Assembly (NCBI GenBank): GCA_902792905.1
Contig: CADBBH010000008.1
Span: forward strand, 1 to 64,000
DNA length: 64,000 nt
From: Oscillospiraceae bacterium
GTDB lineage: Bacteria > Bacillota > Clostridia > Oscillospirales > Acutalibacteraceae
Direction of reading: 5' to 3'
A program made the translations under genes and the position numbers. This document shows positions 41,181-50,266 of this stretch, piece by piece (within the stretch, counting starts at the first letter, position 1; the number at the start of each line of letters is the position of its first letter). Below the pieces are notes generated by a model. It was not told where the DNA came from. It was given only the letters and a program-made list of their open reading frames with translations, and made no database searches.

Positions 41181-43946
41181 TTATTTCCTGCCGAGCAGAA
41201 TCGTTCCGGCGATACCGGCGGCTTCGAGCAGCATAATCAGCACTGCCCAGAGAATTGTGATTCCGCCCTCTCCCGCAATGCCCGAAACAACGGTGAGGAC
41301 CACGCCGAGAACCATCGCGGCAATCTGCATAAAGATACCGATTCTGTTCTTGGCGGCCATCGAGCAGGCGGTAGCCATCGCCTTGAGCATCGAGAATGCG
41401 CCGCCGTCGTGGATTATTCCTGCAGGCAGACGGTCGGTGACCGAATCCTTCCTGCGCTTATAGAGTCTGCCCGCGACGGACGAGAGAATCTTGAAATTGT
41501 CTGGATTAAGGCCGAAGCTCTCCGAAATCAGGTTCTCCGTTACATTGACATCGTTTGTGCGGACAAGTATCTGAATTCCGTTATTCTCAAGCTGCTTGAG
41601 ATAGTTCTTTATATTCTCGTCAACGCTGTAGCTGACTACGAACATCGCGGCAAGCTGCTCATTGACGGCGAGGTAGATAACCTTTCTGCCGTCATGCGCG
41701 TATCTGTCTTCATACGCCTTGTCGGGCGCCTTGATATTGTGATGAACGAGCATATTCCTGTTGCCGAGGAGCACCTTCTGCTCGTAAATTCTCGCCGAAA
41801 TGCCCATTTTATCCTCATAGACAAGCTCCCTGACCGGCGGAAGAAGGTCGGCTCTGCTGTCAACGACCTGCTCGAAGCACTCTCTGAGCGGACCGCCCGA
41901 TTTGATAACCATCGCGGCCGTGTAGAGAAGCACGACATCCATGCGCATGCACTTGAAATCCTTCATGCCGTGCATAGTGCAGTTCTTGCGGTCGAATATA
42001 TCGGCGGAGTCGAGGACTACCGCGTTTGCCTGGGATACGGCATCGGCAGTGTCGAGACTCGCTATCATCGAGCCCTCTCTGTTGAGGCGCTTATTTGAAA
42101 CGAATGAGATGAACGAGGGAATGAATCTGCCGAAAATCGGGGCGCTCAGGCAGATTGCGGCGGTGAATGCCGCGAAGAAGGCCATAAATTCCTGCTTGAC
42201 TATGCCCACGATAACTCCCGCTATAAGCGAGGCGACTGCCGAGGCGACAATCATGACCTTGGTCCATTTTTCATTATCCTGCTCGCTCTCGGAATTCTTG
42301 ACGAAATCGGAGGGGAAGGCGATATTTGAGGAATAATAAATCTTCGCGTCGCCCATCAGCAGACCTCTGCCGAGCTCAAAGACTTCGCTCTCATTGTCAA
42401 ACTGGTGAACCGCATACATATTATGGTCGTAGCTGAAAGCGCAGACCGAGAAATTATCAAGAATCCTGCGCGCGTCGATTACATCGGTGATCTTATTGAG
42501 AAGCAGTCCGAAAACGGCTATTGCGCCGAATACGGGATAAGCTCCCTTGTCTATCGTTACAGCCGCGAGGGTATTCTCGATAAGGGCGACCACAACCGCT
42601 ATCACGGTCGCGGAATTGCCGCTGAGTCTTCCCTTGACAGTCTGGGTGAAGGTATCGAAAAATCTTGTGGAATCGAGCACGACGGCGACGATTATAAGCA
42701 GGGCGTTGACAACGCACATAATCACGCTCTCGGGACCGAAAAGGGAAGATGAGAATACGTCCGCGCGCACCAGAGTGCTGATAATCGCGATGAGAAGCAG
42801 AGCGCCTTCGACCACGCCCATAAGCACTGCGGAATGCATAGTGGCCTTGACTCTCTCGGTCAGGCGGGTGTGAATCCTGTTGCGCTCACCGGGCTCATTG
42901 TATTCGCCGATTGCTTCAACCAGCGACATGCCCGCGTCATCCTCTTCGGGAGCCGCTTCTTCGGGAGTATCGGAAAGCGGAAGATCCTCGCTGAGCTCAT
43001 CGAAGCCTTCGCCGAAGCCCTCCTCATCGATATTGTCAATTTTGAATTTCTTTGCCTTCTGCCTGCGCTTCCTGTTGAGGTTTTCCTCCACATCGTCCTC
43101 GCTGGACTTGTTGGGAACGGCCTCTGCGGGAACATCTACGAAATCGGTGAGGATAATCTGACCCTCAACATTGATTTCGCCGGGCTCCTCTTTCTTTTCG
43201 GTTCTGCCGGGCAGAGGAATAATCTTTGTCTTTTCCTCGTCGAATTTCTTATTCGCGGCATCCTCGGCGGCCATAAGGACAGGCATGCCCTCAAGATCCT
43301 CTTCGCTGTCGGACTCGCCTTTTTTAACGACTATTCCGCTCTTGTCATCGGGGAATTCGGGCTCCTTCTCCTCTTCCTCGGGAAGCGGAATATCCTCGGG
43401 TCTGATTTTCTCAAAGAATTTCTTGCGGAAGTCAATCTTCGGCTTATCCTCATCCTCTTCCCTGCTTTCGCCTATAGTCGGCGGAAGAGGCTCTGGCTTT
43501 TCGGTATGGTTCGAGTATTTGATTTCGGTCGGCTCAGGCACGGCATCGGGCATAACGACCGTCTCCATCTCAAATGAAAACGGGTCAAAACCGTCACCCT
43601 CATCCTCGAAAAATTTCTCCTGACCGGAAACCTCGCTGCCGGAGAATATGTCGGTCGGCTCGGGGATTTCCTCCTCGGGCTCTTCATCCGTATCTGTTTT
43701 AAGGGTGAACATACCCTCGTCGAATTCGCTGCCCGCAAGCATCTTTTCGAGCCTGTCGGCCGCGGATTCCTTCTTTGCGGCGGGAGTGAATTCTCCGCCG
43801 CCCTCTTCGGCAATAAGGCGGTCTATATCTTCGAGCGACCATTCCTTGGAGGGCTCATCCTCTGCGCCGCTTTCGCCGCCGAGCACCTCTCCGAGTATTT
43901 TTTCGATTTCTTCGTCGTTTGTTCCGTGGTTTACGTAATCACTCAT
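41181..43946 (-). CDS. P-type-ATPase-like membrane protein without phosphorylation motif, with long acidic N-terminus
   Basis: 921 residues from the ATG at 43946 (GAGGTG upstream; the GTG three codons earlier is less likely). Residues 1 to about 370 are disordered, Glu/Asp/Pro-rich. Then come hydrophobic segments (SAVLMGVVEGALLLIAII, VIMCVVNALLIIVAVVLD), an A-domain-like region, a TM pair and the P-domain equivalent. Where DKTGT should be it reads VVLDSADIFDRKN: the Asp remains but Lys-Thr-Gly-Thr is lost. Where GDGxND belongs it reads AGIIHDGGAFSML. An N-domain-like stretch (ENIKNYLKQLENNGIQILVR) remains. It is therefore probably not an active pump. Coupled to rlmB 11 bp upstream. Confidence 0.82.
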   Translation of the reverse strand: MSDYVNHGTNDEEIEKILGEVLGGESGAEDEPSKEWSLEDIDRLIAEEGGGEFTPAAKKESAADRLEKMLAGSEFDEGMFTLKTDTDEEPEEEIPEPTDIFSGSEVSGQEKFFEDEGDGFDPFSFEMETVVMPDAVPEPTEIKYSNHTEKPEPLPPTIGESREEDEDKPKIDFRKKFFEKIRPEDIPLPEEEEKEPEFPDDKSGIVVKKGESDSEEDLEGMPVLMAAEDAANKKFDEEKTKIIPLPGRTEKKEEPGEINVEGQIILTDFVDVPAEAVPNKSSEDDVEENLNRKRRQKAKKFKIDNIDEEGFGEGFDELSEDLPLSDTPEEAAPEEDDAGMSLVEAIGEYNEPGERNRIHTRLTERVKATMHSAVLMGVVEGALLLIAIISTLVRADVFSSSLFGPESVIMCVVNALLIIVAVVLDSTRFFDTFTQTVKGRLSGNSATVIAVVVALIENTLAAVTIDKGAYPVFGAIAVFGLLLNKITDVIDARRILDNFSVCAFSYDHNMYAVHQFDNESEVFELGRGLLMGDAKIYYSSNIAFPSDFVKNSESEQDNEKWTKVMIVASAVASLIAGVIVGIVKQEFMAFFAAFTAAICLSAPIFGRFIPSFISFVSNKRLNREGSMIASLDTADAVSQANAVVLDSADIFDRKNCTMHGMKDFKCMRMDVVLLYTAAMVIKSGGPLRECFEQVVDSRADLLPPVRELVYEDKMGISARIYEQKVLLGNRNMLVHHNIKAPDKAYEDRYAHDGRKVIYLAVNEQLAAMFVVSYSVDENIKNYLKQLENNGIQILVRTNDVNVTENLISESFGLNPDNFKILSSVAGRLYKRRKDSVTDRLPAGIIHDGGAFSMLKAMATACSMAAKNRIGIFMQIAAMVLGVVLTVVSGIAGEGGITILWAVLIMLLEAAGIAGTILLGRK

Positions 43947-43956
43947 TACCTTCACC

Positions 43957-44718
43957 TCACCTGTGTTTTATAACTTCATACATCAGAATTCCCGCAGCGA
44001 CGGATGCGTTGAGAGAATTTATCTTACCCTTCATCGGGAGAGACACGATATAATCGCATTTTTCCCTTACCAGACGGCTTATTCCCCTTCCCTCGTTGCC
44101 TATCACAAGGGCGACTGCGCCGCCGTAGTCAAGCGTGTCCCAGCGCTCGCCGTTCATATCGGCTCCGTAAATCCAGAAGCCCTTTTCCTTAAGCTCGTCT
44201 ATCGTTCGGGCGAGATTCGGAACTCTCGAGACCGGGACATATTCTATCGCGCCTGCGGAAACCTTGCCGACCGCGTAGGTCAGGGCGGCTCCGCGCCGCT
44301 TCGGAATTATAACTCCGTGCGCCCCGCAGGCATCGGCCGAGCGGATAATCGCGCCGAGATTGTGCGGGTCTTCGATTTCGTCAAGAATTATCAGGAACGG
44401 CTCCTCGCCCTTTTCGCGGGCAGCGGCGAGCATATCGTCAATCTCCGCGTATTCGTGAGCCGCAGCCCTCGCGGCTATTCCCTGATGATTCGCTCCGCCG
44501 CACATCGCGTCGAGTTTCCTGCGGTCGGTTTCCTTGATGACGAATCCGCTCTCGCGCGCCTTTCCGATTATCATTCCGACCGAGCCGTTTCTCTCTCCCT
44601 TCGCGACATAGACGGTATCTATCTCCCTGCCGCTCTTTATCGCTTCAAGCACGGCGTTTCTGCCGATTATCATATCCTCGCCCGCCTGACCGGGCTCTGC
44701 TTTCGGTCTGTTATCCAC
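43957..44718 (-). CDS. rlmB: 23S rRNA (guanosine-2'-O-)-methyltransferase RlmB
   Basis: 253 residues from the GTG at 44718, chosen because GGAGGTGAGAGA lies just upstream. SpoU/TrmH SPOUT family with the three motifs NLGAIIRSADACGAHG, VIGNEGRGIS and SLPMKGKINSLNASVA. A substrate-binding N-terminal domain starts at IIGRNAVLEAIKSGREI. RlmB modifies G2251 in the peptidyl-transferase P loop. It lies in a compact six-gene minus-strand run. Confidence 0.93.
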   Translation of the reverse strand: MDNRPKAEPGQAGEDMIIGRNAVLEAIKSGREIDTVYVAKGERNGSVGMIIGKARESGFVIKETDRRKLDAMCGGANHQGIAARAAAHEYAEIDDMLAAAREKGEEPFLIILDEIEDPHNLGAIIRSADACGAHGVIIPKRRGAALTYAVGKVSAGAIEYVPVSRVPNLARTIDELKEKGFWIYGADMNGERWDTLDYGGAVALVIGNEGRGISRLVREKCDYIVSLPMKGKINSLNASVAAGILMYEVIKHR

Positions 44719-44751
44719 TCTCTCACCTCCGTTTCGCAGGTTTCGCAAAAA

Positions 44752-45627
44752 TCAATACAGTTCTTTTATGTAGTTTTCGACATCGGCTCTCGTACCCTTG
44801 AACGGACCGGGAGTCTCCATCTTCAGAGAGACGGTCGCCGTCGCCATGAGAAGCGCATCGGGTATCTGCGAATTCAGTCTCTCGTTTATGTATGCGGCGA
44901 AGGTTGTGTCGCCCCTGCCGGTTCTGCCGCTGAGATTTCTCGACTTTATAGGGCAGGTATAAAACTCTTTGCCGTCATAAATAAGAACCTCGGTATTATG
45001 GGTAATCATGATTTCACGCGCACCCCAGGAATAGAGATGCTTCGCCGCTTCTTTGCGGTCGGAACAGCCCGTGAGAATCTCCGCCTCGGCGGCATCGGTC
45101 TTGAGATAAGTTATACAGGGCAGGCATTCCTTCTTATCCGCCCAGTCCTCAAAGAACATCGCGCCGTCGGGGGCAACGTGCCTGAGCATCGCCTGAACAT
45201 CAAGGGCGACGGGCTTTCTCTTTGAGAGCGTCTTTATCATTTCGGTATCGAAATCGCCGTAAACAAGGCCTGCGAGATGATATATGCTCACTTCCGCCTG
45301 CGGAATCTCCGAAGCTTTGAACGGGTCGCCCTTCGAAGTGCAGGTGCAGGTGCGCCTCTCCTTATCGGCAGTGTGATAGATATTCGTTATTTCCGTGCTC
45401 TTTTCGCTCGGGAGAACAATAATATCCTCTCTCGGAATCGTGAACTGCTCCAGGCGGTCCATATCCTTTTCGGGAAGCTTCGTGACCGCGAGCACCTTAT
45501 GGCCGAGAGCATAAGCGGAGGCGGAGGAATAAACCACCGCGCCACCGACTATATTGACGGTGTTGCCGAGATGGTCGGTATTCGTATCAAGTGTTGCGTG
45601 ACCTATAATCATTGAACTGTATGCCAT
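44752..45627 (-). CDS. PfkB-family carbohydrate kinase
   Basis: 291 residues from the ATG at 45627 (GAGGTG upstream; the earlier ATG overlaps the previous stop). The C-terminal PfkB signature is SGRTGRGDTTFAAYINE with the catalytic Asp. The substrate side has VGGAVVYSSASAYALG and SEKSTEITNIYH. It phosphorylates a sugar, nucleoside or related ring; the specific substrate cannot be assigned. It sits between the metallo-hydrolase (ATGA overlap region) and rlmB, a context that gives no pathway. Confidence 0.85.
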   Translation of the reverse strand: MAYSSMIIGHATLDTNTDHLGNTVNIVGGAVVYSSASAYALGHKVLAVTKLPEKDMDRLEQFTIPREDIIVLPSEKSTEITNIYHTADKERRTCTCTSKGDPFKASEIPQAEVSIYHLAGLVYGDFDTEMIKTLSKRKPVALDVQAMLRHVAPDGAMFFEDWADKKECLPCITYLKTDAAEAEILTGCSDRKEAAKHLYSWGAREIMITHNTEVLIYDGKEFYTCPIKSRNLSGRTGRGDTTFAAYINERLNSQIPDALLMATATVSLKMETPGPFKGTRADVENYIKELY

Positions 45628-45635
45628 ATTGCACC

Positions 45636-46325
45636 TCATATTTCGTATTCTTTTCCCTCCTGAGCGACTTCAACCGAAGGGCAGTCCGCGAGATCTGCCT
45701 GAGGATCGTAGCCGGGGCTCAGATGGGTCGAGAGAATTTTAATTCCGAGTTTTGCGCTGAGTTCCTTCGCGATTTCAACATTCATATGCGGGCCTGTGAA
45801 TCCCGCCGGCTTTGATGTGTCCGCAAGGAGTAAATCCGCTCCCTGCGCCGCTGTTATGATATTGTCGTTATACACCGTGTCACCTGTATATACGAGAGTT
45901 TTCTCCCCCTCGATTCTCACCGCGAGGCAGGGCACGGTATGATTCATATCATAGAATTTCAGCCTGAAATCCCCGACGGTTATCTCATCGCCCGCTTTGA
46001 CGGGTATCACCTCAAAAAGCGGATGATCCAGCAGAAGAGCGCACCAGGGAGTATCGTGCGTCTGAGTGATTATCTTAATCTTCAGATTGAGCTCCTCAAG
46101 GCGGTATCTGAACGCGAGCAGGTCGCTCGTATGATCATAATGCAGATGGGATATGAAGAGAGCGCTTATCTTTTCGATATCGATTTTCTCCGTCAGGCGT
46201 GACATTGAGCCGGGGCCCATATCCATCACGAGATTCGTTTCGCCCTGAGAGACGAGATAACAGCTCGCGGCGTGACTGCCGCTCTTCGCGTAGGGACCGT
46301 ATTTTCCGATAACCGTCAGCTTCAT
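45636..46325 (-). CDS. MBL-fold metallo-hydrolase
   Basis: 229 residues with the metallo-beta-lactamase motif LFISHLHYDHTSDL (His-x-His-x-Asp-His), GSHAASCYLVSQGETNLVMDMGPGS before it, VYTGDTVYND (Asp ligand) and LSTHLSPG near the end. This resembles the RNase Z/arylsulfatase-type subgroup. No exosite (flexible arm) of true RNase Z is seen, so general hydrolase is preferred. It overlaps the PI-PLC-like gene by four bases. Confidence 0.88.
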   Translation of the reverse strand: MKLTVIGKYGPYAKSGSHAASCYLVSQGETNLVMDMGPGSMSRLTEKIDIEKISALFISHLHYDHTSDLLAFRYRLEELNLKIKIITQTHDTPWCALLLDHPLFEVIPVKAGDEITVGDFRLKFYDMNHTVPCLAVRIEGEKTLVYTGDTVYNDNIITAAQGADLLLADTSKPAGFTGPHMNVEIAKELSAKLGIKILSTHLSPGYDPQADLADCPSVEVAQEGKEYEI

Positions 46326-47218
46326 ATTTTTCTGCCTATCGCTTTCGCGTATTCTTCACGGAGTTCGGGCCTGACTATATCCTTGAGGAGATTGAGCCAG
46401 AGGATGTAATTCGTTTTCATATGGTCTCTCGTGATGAAATCGCCCGCAATGATATTGACCTTGTCGAGCATAAGCGGATCCTCCGCGATATCGGTAATCA
46501 TCTGCGGGAAATAGATTCTGTCCTCCTCGTCGAGGGCACGCGGCCATTTGAGACCGTTTTCGGTGCCGAGATTCGGAGTCTGCTGGGACTGGAACCAGAA
46601 GAAGCCGTCGCTCTCAAGCTCTCTGAGATAATTGAGACTCTCCTTCGCGAATTTCTCGGGCTTGAGGCCGAATACCACGGGATCCCACGGCTCGAGAAGC
46701 TTTATATCCCTGCTGTATTTATACGCCTCTTCGGCGTGGTGAATGACATATTTCTTGCCGCTTTTTCTTATGTCGCCGAGAGTCAGCGCCTTGAGATCGG
46801 GAATGTCGGTCAGCGCGTATTTCTCCGGCTCGAGGTATTTTTCAATCAGCTCGTCGACGAGCGCCGGGTCGGAGGTGTTTGTGAGCGTGAAAGGTCCGAC
46901 AGTCTGCTTCTGATAGGCCCTGACATCGAGGATAAAGAAATCGTTGAAATTTGTGATAATCTCGCCGAAATAAGAAAAGGCTTCATCGGCGGTCATGCCC
47001 TTCGCGATACCGTGGGCAATATATAATTTATTCTTTTTCTGGCTCAGGCGGATTCCGAATTTGCGCACTCCGTAGCGGTACTGGTCAAACGGCGTGCCGT
47101 CCTGACAGCAGGCGGTGTGGTTCATGCCCTTCGTGCCCGAATTATGCGCGCCCGGTATCGCGACCTTCGTTATGAGCGCGTCATCCCTGATATATTCGAG
47201 CCATTTATCGTAAAACAT
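46322..47218 (-). CDS. PI-PLC X-domain-like phospholipase/phosphodiesterase
   Basis: 298 residues with the TIM-barrel motifs of bacterial PI-PLC: IPGAHNSGTKG (general-base His; the following Asp of the canonical HD pair is Asn), YGVRKFGIRLSQKKNKLYIAHG (Arg and the second His). There is no signal peptide, so it is intracellular, unlike secreted virulence PI-PLCs. The DIR Asp is also changed (FGIRL). Catalysis may be altered or directed to another phosphodiester. Cotranscribed with the MBL and RlmI-type genes. Confidence 0.8.
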   Translation of the reverse strand: MFYDKWLEYIRDDALITKVAIPGAHNSGTKGMNHTACCQDGTPFDQYRYGVRKFGIRLSQKKNKLYIAHGIAKGMTADEAFSYFGEIITNFNDFFILDVRAYQKQTVGPFTLTNTSDPALVDELIEKYLEPEKYALTDIPDLKALTLGDIRKSGKKYVIHHAEEAYKYSRDIKLLEPWDPVVFGLKPEKFAKESLNYLRELESDGFFWFQSQQTPNLGTENGLKWPRALDEEDRIYFPQMITDIAEDPLMLDKVNIIAGDFITRDHMKTNYILWLNLLKDIVRPELREEYAKAIGRKI

Positions 47219-47219
47219 A

Positions 47220-48440
47220 TTAAATCACCTGGAAGATATAGAATTTCAGATAGTCGGTTTCGGGGACATTCCACAGAACCGGATGGTCGCAGCACTGCCT
47301 GCGAACCTCAACCTGCTTGAGCTGAACTCCCGCGTCCGACGCGGCTGAAACAAGCATTTTTTCAAATAATTCGCTCTTCATAAAATGCGAGCAGGAGCAG
47401 GTGGCGAGATATCCGCCGCGGGGCAGGAGTTTCATCGCCCTGTAATTAATCTCCTTGTAACCGCGCTCCGCCGATTTTACGGTCTTTCTGCTCTTTGTGA
47501 ACGCGGGCGGGTCGAGAATAATGAAATCATAGGGCTTGCCGCCCGCCTTTTCGAGCGAGGGAAGCAGGTCGAATACATCGGCGGTAAGAAAATCCATCTT
47601 ATCCGCGAGGCCGTTTCTTTCTGCATTCGCCTTCGCCTGCCGGGTCGCGAGTTCGCTGACATCGACGGCCGTCACATGCTCGGCTCCGCCCTTTGCGGCG
47701 TTGAGCGCGAATGAGCCCGTATGGGTAAAGCAGTCAAGCACTCTTCTGCCCTTTGCGATTCTCTGAATCGCGAGGCGGTTGTATTTCTGATCAAGGAAGA
47801 AGCCTGTCTTCTGCCCGTTTTCAAAATCGACCTCGTAAATTATGCCGTTTTCGGTAATTTCGGTAACGGTCGAATCGGGATGCGGAAATTTTTCATACCA
47901 TCCCTTATATTCATCGAGCATTTCGTGACTGCGCAGAGCGACATCGTTTCGCTCATATATGCCTTCAATTCTGTCTCCGCCCTCTTCGAGAACCTTGACG
48001 AGCAGGGAATATATCATATCCTTGCGCATTTCGATACCGTAGGAGAGCACCTGAGTCACGAGAATTCCTCCGAAGCGGTCAACCGTGAGACCCGGCAGAC
48101 CGTCGGCTTCGCCGAATACGAGGCGGCAGCAGGCGAAATCTTCGCCCATGACGGTTCTGCGGTAATCGACCGCGTATCTGAGACGGCGCTCCCAGAAGGC
48201 GGGAGAAAAAGTCTCATTGGCGTTATCCGAGAGCAGACGCACTCTGATTTTGCTGCCCAGACTTACAAGTCCGGTGCCGAGATACGCGCCCTTCGGGGAG
48301 GATATATCGGCAAGGCAGCCGTTTTCTGTTTCGCCGGCAACCGCGGTTATCTCGGCGTCATATACCCAGGGATGGCCGCCGCGAAGCGCCCTCTCCGCCT
48401 TGGGAGTAACGGTTATTATGGGATAGTTTCTTTGTTTCAT
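47220..48440 (-). CDS. Class I rRNA methyltransferase, RlmI/RlmO type
   Basis: 406 residues: N-terminal PUA domain (TPKAERALRGGHPWVYDAEI), then a Rossmann methyltransferase (DCFTHTGSFALNAAKGGAEHVTAVDVS for AdoMet; DPPAFTKSR; ATCSCSHFM with the catalytic Cys of m5C enzymes). RlmI makes m5C1962 in 23S rRNA; the close relative RlmO/RlmK acts nearby. It is the first gene of the minus-strand run that includes rlmB, another 23S modifier. Confidence 0.9.
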   Translation of the reverse strand: MKQRNYPIITVTPKAERALRGGHPWVYDAEITAVAGETENGCLADISSPKGAYLGTGLVSLGSKIRVRLLSDNANETFSPAFWERRLRYAVDYRRTVMGEDFACCRLVFGEADGLPGLTVDRFGGILVTQVLSYGIEMRKDMIYSLLVKVLEEGGDRIEGIYERNDVALRSHEMLDEYKGWYEKFPHPDSTVTEITENGIIYEVDFENGQKTGFFLDQKYNRLAIQRIAKGRRVLDCFTHTGSFALNAAKGGAEHVTAVDVSELATRQAKANAERNGLADKMDFLTADVFDLLPSLEKAGGKPYDFIILDPPAFTKSRKTVKSAERGYKEINYRAMKLLPRGGYLATCSCSHFMKSELFEKMLVSAASDAGVQLKQVEVRRQCCDHPVLWNVPETDYLKFYIFQVI

Positions 48441-48480
48441 AAATTATGGATTGCTTTCAGATATATAAATAACGGAGTAA

Positions 48481-48618
48481 ATGACGGGCAGTTCCGAATA
48501 TGACAGTCGGCGAGCAGATTTTTCGTATGATGAAGACGATGAATTGCAGGAATACTTTGTGTATTTCAAAATTCAGCGGCAAAATCAGACGGAAAAGATG
48601 CCGTCGAACGGCGTATGA
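48481..48618 (+). CDS. Possible 45-residue ORF
   Basis: ATG preceded by ACGGAGTAA, a weakly spaced ribosome site. The peptide is acidic at its centre (SYDEDDELQEYFVYFKIQ). No promoter is seen and nothing similar is recognised. The surrounding 48441-48868 gap otherwise holds only the terminator at 48643-48683 and AT-rich DNA. Confidence 0.25.
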   Translation: MTGSSEYDSRRADFSYDEDDELQEYFVYFKIQRQNQTEKMPSNGV

Positions 48619-48642
48619 GGAATTGCTCGGAATTTACATATA

Positions 48643-48683
48643 AAAAAGGTGTACTGCCGGATGTGTGCAGCATCCGGCAGTAC
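48643..48683 (-). terminator. Strong hairpin terminator of the M18 aminopeptidase gene
   Basis: A perfect 13-bp stem (GTACTGCCGGATG, 48651-48663, with 48671-48683) around a 7-base loop. On the minus strand it is followed by ACCTTTTTTATA. It lies about 185 bp past the stop codon at 48869, so the transcript has a long 3' tail. Confidence 0.8.
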
Positions 48684-48868
48684 TTGGGGAAAGAGAAAAT
48701 AAAAATGAAAAAAGAAGTTGTCAAATCAATGGTTTTTTGCTATATTCCAATAATAAATGATAACTGCTGTATATTTATGAATAAGCAAAGAACATTTTAT
48801 TAACAATTTATTAACAGAATTTCTCTTTTTGCCGGATGCTTATTATGTTTTTAGGGAAAAATGGTTGA

Positions 48869-50266
48869 TTATTTGCTCTCAAGGAATGCCTTGAAGCCTT
48901 TCCACGCCATATAGACATCGGTCTTCGCGACTATTTCAAAAGGAGCGTGCATCGAGAGAACGGGAACGCCGACATCGACTACGCTGACGCCGAGATTCGC
49001 GATATACTTCGCAACCGTTCCTCCGCCGCCCTCATCAACCTTGCCGAGCTCGCCGACCTGCCAGACAGTGGCGGACTTATCAAATATAGTTCTGATTTTT
49101 GATACGAATTCGGCATTGGCGTCGTTTGTGCCGCCCTTTCCGCCGGAGCCCGTATATTTGGTGAGGACTATGCCTTTATTCAGATATGCGGAATTATTCT
49201 TTTCGAATGCCTGCGAGAATGTCGGGTCGTAACCCGCGTTGACATCGGCGGAAAGGCATTCGCTCGCTCTGAGCACATCCCTGCCGGGAATCTTCTCAAG
49301 CGCGCCGAGATCGGAGATAAACTGCTTGAGATAGGCGGACTGCAGACCCGTGTTGCCGTCGGAGCCGGTCTCCTCTTTATCTGTGATAACCGTAACGGTC
49401 GTGTATTCGGGCTTCTTCGCGTCAATCGCCGCCATTACCGCGGGATAGGCGCAGACTCTGTCATCGTGGCCGTATGAGCCGATGAGACTTCTGTCAAAGC
49501 CGATATCGGTCGCGGGATATGCGGGAACTGCCTCAAGCTCTGCCGAGAGAAAATCGGATTCGACGATGCCGTATTTTTCATTGAGAAGCTTCATCAGATT
49601 GAGCTTGACAAGCTTGTCGCCCTTCTCTTTTCCGAAGGGGCGGCTGCCGATGAGAATATTGAGAGCTTCGCCCGCGATGACCTTTCTCATTGAGCGGTCC
49701 TCTCTGTCAAGATGGGGAAGCAGATCGGTGATGACGAATTTGGGATCGCCCGCCTCATCGCCTATGCGGACTGTCACGCACGAGCCGTCCTTTCTGTAAA
49801 TCACGCCGTGAAGGGCGAGGGGGACGGTCGGCCACTGATACTTTTTGATTCCGCCGTAATAATGAGTCTTGAAATATCCGAGTTCCTCATCCTCATAGAG
49901 CGGATTGGGCTTGAGGTCGAGGCGCGGGGAATCTATATGCGCGGCAACGATTTTCGTGCCGGCGGCGATGCTCTTTTTGCCGAAGGTTGTGAGAATGAGC
50001 GATTTATTGTGAACATCATAATAAACCTTGTCGCCCGCTTTGTATTTACCCTTAGGATTGAATTCCTTATATCCCTTGCTTATCGCGAGCGCCTTGACGA
50101 AAGCATTGGCCTCCCTCTCCGTGCGGCAGGCATTGAGAAAGTCAATATAACCGTCGCAGAATTTCTCCGCCTTGGCTATCTCTTTATCGTCGCATACATA
50201 ATACGCGTTCTGCGGTGTGTAGAAAAGTTCCTCCTTGAGAATCTCTTCCTGTGTCTTTTTGCTCAT
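48869..50266 (-). CDS. M18-family aminopeptidase
   Basis: 465 residues, typical of cytoplasmic M18 metallo-aminopeptidases that release N-terminal acidic or other residues. Motifs: AAHIDSPRLDLKP (zinc His), SYGHDDRVCAYP (bridging Asp), DKEETGSDGNTG (Glu pair), ECLSADVNAGYDP (Asp) and LSMHAPFE (His). GGGAGGAATT precedes the ATG. The gene overlaps the TsaC-CoaE fusion by four bases and ends the operon that starts near GH51. Confidence 0.95.
   Translation of the reverse strand: MSKKTQEEILKEELFYTPQNAYYVCDDKEIAKAEKFCDGYIDFLNACRTEREANAFVKALAISKGYKEFNPKGKYKAGDKVYYDVHNKSLILTTFGKKSIAAGTKIVAAHIDSPRLDLKPNPLYEDEELGYFKTHYYGGIKKYQWPTVPLALHGVIYRKDGSCVTVRIGDEAGDPKFVITDLLPHLDREDRSMRKVIAGEALNILIGSRPFGKEKGDKLVKLNLMKLLNEKYGIVESDFLSAELEAVPAYPATDIGFDRSLIGSYGHDDRVCAYPAVMAAIDAKKPEYTTVTVITDKEETGSDGNTGLQSAYLKQFISDLGALEKIPGRDVLRASECLSADVNAGYDPTFSQAFEKNNSAYLNKGIVLTKYTGSGGKGGTNDANAEFVSKIRTIFDKSATVWQVGELGKVDEGGGGTVAKYIANLGVSVVDVGVPVLSMHAPFEIVAKTDVYMAWKGFKAFLESK

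Noticed and set aside
42834-43577. 247-residue plus-strand frame opposite the P-type-ATPase-like gene
   Set aside because: Created by the acidic, GAA/GAG-rich reverse strand; no start signals.
43963-45225. 420-residue plus-strand frame across rlmB and the PfkB gene
   Set aside because: Spans two well-identified genes on the other strand.
48615-48803. 62-residue plus-strand ORF after the 45-residue ORF
   Set aside because: It runs through the terminator hairpin at 48651-48683, is AT-rich, and has no ribosome site.
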